Shown: positions 13,936-16,956 of the stretch, piece by piece
Layout of the letters: the number at the start of each line of letters is the position of its first letter
Numbering within the stretch: the stretch's first letter is position 1
Origin: Candidatus Omnitrophota bacterium
GTDB taxonomy: Bacteria > Omnitrophota > Gorgyraeia > 2-02-FULL-51-18
Direction: 5' to 3'
DNA: 16,956 bases
Assembly (NCBI GenBank): GCA_023247935.1
Contig: JAHFFM010000020.1
Span: 1-16,956 of the forward strand
The notes under the pieces: generated by a model
Database searches by the model: none
What the model was told of the DNA's origin: nothing
The model's input: only the letters and a program-made list of their open reading frames with translations
Translations under genes and position numbers: made by a program

Positions 13936-14465
13936 TATCGAAAATACCTCGTCGTGACCTCCGTCCATTGCCCTTGAATTTTAAGCAAAATATCCGCCAC
14001 TTCCCGCACCGCCCCATGTCCGCCGCCTCTGGACGTGACATAATGCGCCGCGGCTTTGACATCTTCGACCGCATTGGCCACGGCCACTGAAAACCCGGAT
14101 CTTGTCATGGGCGGCAAATCAATCAAATCATCCCCAATATAACAAACTTCGTCGGGCTGAAGTTTGAATTTTTTGACGACTTTTTCGAAAACTTTTAATT
14201 TATCAAAGGCATTTTGATGAATTTCACAAAATTGCAATTCATTGGCGCGGCGTTTGTTGATTCTGGATTTTTTGCCGCTAATCATCACGGTTTTATATCC
14301 GGCTCTTTTTAAGAGTGTGAGGCCGAATCCGTCCTGAACATCAAAAAATTTAAGCTCATCTCCATAATCCCCGTAAATAATGCGGCCGTCGGTCATCACG
14401 CCGTCATTGTCCACGATCACAAGACGGATTTTTTTAACCCGCACTTTGAGATCATCGGAGATCAT
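13935..14465 (-). CDS. kdsC: 3-deoxy-D-manno-octulosonate 8-phosphate phosphatase
   Basis: KdsC removes phosphate from Kdo 8-phosphate to give free Kdo for the LPS inner core. The 176-residue protein is a capless HAD-family phosphatase. Motif I is VDNDGVMTDG (nucleophile D20, acid/base D22), motif II is ISGKKS and motif IV is GDDLIDLPPM. The C-terminal SRGGGHGAVREVADI is typical of KdsC. The length matches the family. The ATG lies 1 nt after the kdsD stop, and the stop overlaps the lptC start, so translation is probably coupled. Its neighbours kdsA and kdsD supply the preceding steps of the same pathway. Confidence 0.96.
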   Translation of the reverse strand: MISDDLKVRVKKIRLVIVDNDGVMTDGRIIYGDYGDELKFFDVQDGFGLTLLKRAGYKTVMISGKKSRINKRRANELQFCEIHQNAFDKLKVFEKVVKKFKLQPDEVCYIGDDLIDLPPMTRSGFSVAVANAVEDVKAAAHYVTSRGGGHGAVREVADILLKIQGQWTEVTTRYFR

Positions 14466-14466
14466 A

Positions 14467-15477
14467 TTAAACCAAACCCGCCTTTAAAATATCCTGCACG
14501 TCCAAAAGACCCACGGGTCGGCCGTTCTTATCCACCACCGGAACTTCGTCGATTCGCCTGGCGCGCAAAATTTCAAGCGCGTCGGATGCGCGTTCGTCCT
14601 GGCCCACGGTTACAGGGTGCTGAGTCATCACATCTCTCATTTTAGAATCCAAAATTTTTTCGCCGTTTTTAAGCAAACGGCGTAAATCTCCGTCCGTGAA
14701 AATACCAATCAATTTTCCGCTGGAATCCACAACCGTCGCGGATCCGGCCCTGGCCTTGGTGATGCCGTACAACACATCTCTCAATTTCATTGACTCTGGG
14801 ACTACCGGATTATCTTTTCCCTTTCGCATGATCTCGGAAACTTTGAGAAGTAATTTTTTCCCGAGATTTCCTCCGGGGTGGTAGAAAGCGAAATCTTCGG
14901 CCTTAAACCCTTTTTTCTCAAGAAGCGCCAAGGCCAATGCGTCACCCAAAGCAAGCATGGCGGTTGTCGACGCGGTTGGCGCCAAATTCAAAGGGCAGGC
15001 TTCTTTTTTAACGCTCACGTCCAAAACAATGTCACTGGCTTTTGCGAGCGGCGATTTTAAATCACCTGTCAGACTAATAAGCTTCGCGCCGATTTTAGAA
15101 ATAATCGGAAGAAGCTTCACGATTTCCTCGGTGTGACCGCTATAAGAAAAAGCCACCACCACATCTTCTTTGGTGACGCGGCCCAAATCCCCGTGAAGCG
15201 CTTCGGCAGGGTGCAAAAAAAGCGAGGGTGTTCCGGTGGACGACAATGTGGCTGAAATTTTTTGAGCGATAAAACCGGGTTTTCCCATGCCCGTGACGAC
15301 GACGCGGCCTTTGGATTTTAAAATTAAATCGCAGGCTTCGGAAAAACGCGCGTTTACTTTTGATAAAAGACCGGAAAGCGCGGTCTGTTCAATCCTGATG
15401 ACTCGCTTGGCGATGGAAACAGCGGAAACTGACCGAACGTCGTTCCGTGGGGAGACGTTAGAGACCTGGCTTGACAT
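14467..15477 (-). CDS. kdsD: D-arabinose 5-phosphate isomerase (KpsF/GutQ family)
   Basis: KdsD converts ribulose 5-phosphate to arabinose 5-phosphate, the first step of Kdo synthesis. The 336-residue protein has an N-terminal SIS domain (VVTGMGKPGFIAQKISATLS, HPAEALHGDLGRV, AFSYSGHTEEI), the HPGGNLGKKL hinge and two CBS domains (from about residue 205 to the end). The start at 15477 is chosen from GGGGAGA 7 nt upstream and a 1-nt gap to the kdsA stop; an in-frame ATG at 15513 would overlap kdsA. Oddity: the Shine-Dalgarno sequence, start codon and first 15 or so codons lie within a perfect 30-bp inverted repeat. Residues 1-17 (MSSQVSNVSPRNDVRSV) are therefore largely repeat-encoded and look unlike the family N terminus. 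Confidence 0.94.
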   Translation of the reverse strand: MSSQVSNVSPRNDVRSVSAVSIAKRVIRIEQTALSGLLSKVNARFSEACDLILKSKGRVVVTGMGKPGFIAQKISATLSSTGTPSLFLHPAEALHGDLGRVTKEDVVVAFSYSGHTEEIVKLLPIISKIGAKLISLTGDLKSPLAKASDIVLDVSVKKEACPLNLAPTASTTAMLALGDALALALLEKKGFKAEDFAFYHPGGNLGKKLLLKVSEIMRKGKDNPVVPESMKLRDVLYGITKARAGSATVVDSSGKLIGIFTDGDLRRLLKNGEKILDSKMRDVMTQHPVTVGQDERASDALEILRARRIDEVPVVDKNGRPVGLLDVQDILKAGLV

Positions 15478-15508
15478 GCTAACGTCTCCCCACGGAACGA
15501 CGTTCGGT
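15432..15508. repeat. Perfect 30-bp inverted repeat across the kdsA/kdsD junction
   Basis: Positions 15432-15461 are the exact reverse complement of 15479-15508, with a 17-nt loop (15462-15478). Inner arm sequence includes ACGTCTCCCCACGGAACGAC. On the coding strand the 5' arm encodes the KdsA C-terminal tail and carries the kdsD Shine-Dalgarno sequence. The loop holds the kdsD ATG, and the 3' arm encodes KdsD residues from about 7 to 16. Both reading frames are open through the element. Confidence 0.97.
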
Positions 15509-16327
15509 AGCAACTATCGCATTTATCTTTATCAGTCGTTCAAGCAAAGGCTCAAGCTCTTTTAATTTCACCATATTCGGTCCGTCACTGGGAGCATGGT
15601 CCGGATCCTCGTGAACTTCCATAAACACTCCGTCCGCACCAGCCGCAACTCCGGCACTGGCCAAAGTCGGCACAAAGCGGCGGTCGCCTCCGGAGCTTTT
15701 TCCCTGCCCTCCAGGCTGCTGCACCGAATGCGTGGCGTCAAAAATAACGGGATAACCAAATTCTTTCATAATAGGAATGGCGCGAAAATCATTCACAAGC
15801 GCGTTGTAGCCAAAAAAAGTGCCTCGCTCGGTAAGCAGTATTCCTTTATTTCCGGTGGAGGCTATTTTTTCCGCCACATTTTTCATTTCCGCGGGGGATA
15901 AAAATTGGCCTTTTTTAACGTTAACCACGCGGCCTGTTTTAGCGGCCGTCAACAAAAGGTCCGTTTGCCGGCACAAAAAAGCGGGAATTTGCAGAACATC
16001 CGCCACAGCCGAAGCCTCTTGCGCCTCCTCCGGCGTATGCACGTCCGTCAAAATAGGAAGCCCTGTTTCCGATTTTACGCGGGCTAAAATCTCAAGCCCC
16101 GCTTTTAAACCTAAGCCTCTAAACGAACTTAAAGAAGTGCGATTTGCTTTGTCGTAGCTTGATTTATAAATATAAGAAATGCCTGCGCGCTTGGCTATTT
16201 TTTGGATGGCCTTGGCATGAAAGATCGCGCTCTTTTCATTTTCCACGACGCAGGGACCCGCAATAAGCGCCAAAGAATTTCCGCCGCCAATGGAAACGTT
16301 TCCAACCCGGACAACGTGAGATTTCAT
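15479..16327 (-). CDS. kdsA: 3-deoxy-8-phosphooctulonate synthase (metal-dependent type)
   Basis: KdsA condenses phosphoenolpyruvate and arabinose 5-phosphate to Kdo 8-phosphate. From the ATG at 16327 the protein has 282 residues. It shows LIAGPCVVE, KSSYDKANRTS, QIPAFLCRQTDLL, NVKKGQFLSP, TERGTFFGYN and FDATHSVQQPGG. Cys26, His200, Glu237 and Asp248 match, with identical spacing (174, 211 and 222 residues from Cys), the metal ligands of the Aquifex enzyme (Cys11, His185, Glu222, Asp233). This indicates the metal-dependent class rather than the E. coli Asn type. The ATG lies 2 nt after the pyrG TGA; an in-frame TTG at 16333 is possible but less likely. The last dozen residues (ATERRSVGRR) come from the inverted repeat and extend beyond the usual family end. 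Confidence 0.96.
   Translation of the reverse strand: MKSHVVRVGNVSIGGGNSLALIAGPCVVENEKSAIFHAKAIQKIAKRAGISYIYKSSYDKANRTSLSSFRGLGLKAGLEILARVKSETGLPILTDVHTPEEAQEASAVADVLQIPAFLCRQTDLLLTAAKTGRVVNVKKGQFLSPAEMKNVAEKIASTGNKGILLTERGTFFGYNALVNDFRAIPIMKEFGYPVIFDATHSVQQPGGQGKSSGGDRRFVPTLASAGVAAGADGVFMEVHEDPDHAPSDGPNMVKLKELEPLLERLIKINAIVATERRSVGRR
15485..15491 (-). promoter_or_regulatory. kdsD Shine-Dalgarno sequence buried in a hairpin stem
   Basis: GGGGAGA lies 7 nt before the kdsD ATG and decides that start. The same bases are paired in the 30-bp inverted repeat, so in the folded mRNA the site would be occluded unless ribosomes translating kdsA open the stem. Confidence 0.75.
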
Positions 16328-16329
16328 GA

Positions 16330-16956
16330 TCAATCCACTTTATGCGCCAAAGACGCTTTGACAAATTCTCTAAATAGCGGATGAGCTTGATCCGGTTTTG
16401 AGCGAAACTCAGGATGAAATTGGCAGCCCACAAACCAAGGATGGTCGGCAAGCTCCACGATTTCCACCAAACGGCCGTTAGGACTTGTGCCTGAAATAAT
16501 CAAACCGCTGGTTTCCATTTTGACTTTGTATTTGTTGTTGAATTCATAACGGTGACGGTGCCTCTCGTGAATGGATTCACGGCCATAAGCTTTTTGAGCC
16601 TTCGTTCCTTTTTTCAGCACGCAAGCATAAGAACCCAAACGCATGGTTCCGCCTAAATTTTCTATTCTCTTCTGCTCTTCAAGCATCGAAATCACGGGAA
16701 AAGGGGTTTGTTTGTTGAATTCCGTAGAGTTCGCGCGATTCATGGCGCAAACGTTTCTTGCGAATTCCACCACCGCGCATTGCATTCCCAGACAAATTCC
16801 AAAATAAGGAATTTTATTTTCACGCGCATATTTAACAGCTTTAATCTTTCCCTCAATGCCGCGATCGCCGAATCCGCCCGGAACCAAAACCCCGTTCAAA
16901 TCCTTCAGATGCTTTTCCGCGCCAGGAGAAACCAAGTCTTCCGCATCTATCTTTCT
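16330..16956 (-). CDS. pyrG: CTP synthase, C-terminal glutaminase part (5'-truncated by window edge)
   Basis: CTP synthase aminates UTP to CTP using ammonia from glutamine. The reading frame is open to the window edge, so only about the last 208 residues are present. They form the class I glutamine amidotransferase domain. GVLVPGGFGDRG is the oxyanion region, the nucleophilic Cys is in YFGICLGMQ, the family block RHRYEFNNKYK follows, and the His-Glu pair is in CQFHPEF. The C terminus HPLFREFVKASLAHKVD is typical. The synthetase domain lies outside the window. The stop is 2 nt upstream of the kdsA ATG. CTP is used to activate Kdo (CMP-Kdo) and phosphatidate (CdsA), which fits the neighbours, and pyrG-kdsA adjacency occurs in many LPS-making bacteria. 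Confidence 0.97.
   Translation of the reverse strand, partial: RKIDAEDLVSPGAEKHLKDLNGVLVPGGFGDRGIEGKIKAVKYARENKIPYFGICLGMQCAVVEFARNVCAMNRANSTEFNKQTPFPVISMLEEQKRIENLGGTMRLGSYACVLKKGTKAQKAYGRESIHERHRHRYEFNNKYKVKMETSGLIISGTSPNGRLVEIVELADHPWFVGCQFHPEFRSKPDQAHPLFREFVKASLAHKVD

Noticed and set aside
15478..15513. Upstream in-frame start for kdsD
   Set aside because: It overlaps the kdsA coding end and lacks a clear ribosome site, whereas the ATG at 15477 has GGGGAGA at ideal spacing.

Overview
The window is a dense run of 17 protein-coding genes, all on the minus strand. The order of transcription is therefore right to left: pyrG (5'-truncated at the right edge), kdsA, kdsD, kdsC, lptC, lptB, hpf, tig, clpP, a class V aminotransferase, serA, purA, uppS, cdsA, dxr, rseP, proS. 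A Rho-independent terminator lies just downstream of proS at the left edge. I found no tRNA, rRNA, CRISPR array, insertion sequence or phage gene. All plus-strand open frames look like antisense shadows of these genes.

The gene set is that of a Gram-negative (diderm), LPS-making bacterium: Kdo synthesis (kdsA, kdsD, kdsC), LPS export (lptC, lptB), undecaprenyl and phospholipid precursors (uppS, cdsA), the MEP isoprenoid pathway (dxr) and the envelope protease rseP. Several traits are not proteobacterial: no separate lptA and no rpoN between lptB and hpf, an LptC with an LptA/OstA-like tail, a metal-type KdsA, and a class V aminotransferase paired with a long SerA. They suggest an uncultivated diderm lineage such as Omnitrophota or a relative. 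This placement is an inference from gene order and protein style, not a computed result.

Region by region: 12450-16956 is a cell-envelope block (pyrG with Kdo synthesis and LPS transport), with stop and start codons overlapping or 1-2 nt apart. 10032-12336 is a protein-homeostasis block (hpf, tig, clpP). 7201-9905 is serine synthesis (aminotransferase and serA, ATGA overlap). 1918-7114 joins purA to the uppS-cdsA-dxr-rseP lipid block, and proS closes the run. Most junctions are tight enough for translational coupling.

The unexplained structure is in the DNA between and inside the genes. Only five gaps exceed 80 bp, and every one contains an inverted repeat. Three of these (dxr/rseP, serA/purA, clpP/aminotransferase) have arms built from degenerate 7-bp tandem units. 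A fourth (tig/clpP) is a long G-rich/C-rich inverted repeat. The fifth (lptB/hpf) is a short GC palindrome, related to a perfect 22-bp palindrome that sits in frame inside proS next to three 21-bp tandem copies. Most striking is a perfect 30-bp inverted repeat at the kdsA/kdsD junction. It encodes the last residues of KdsA and the first of KdsD, places the kdsD start codon in the loop and buries its Shine-Dalgarno sequence in the stem. Together these suggest a genome populated by small palindromic elements, some of which have become coding or possibly regulatory.
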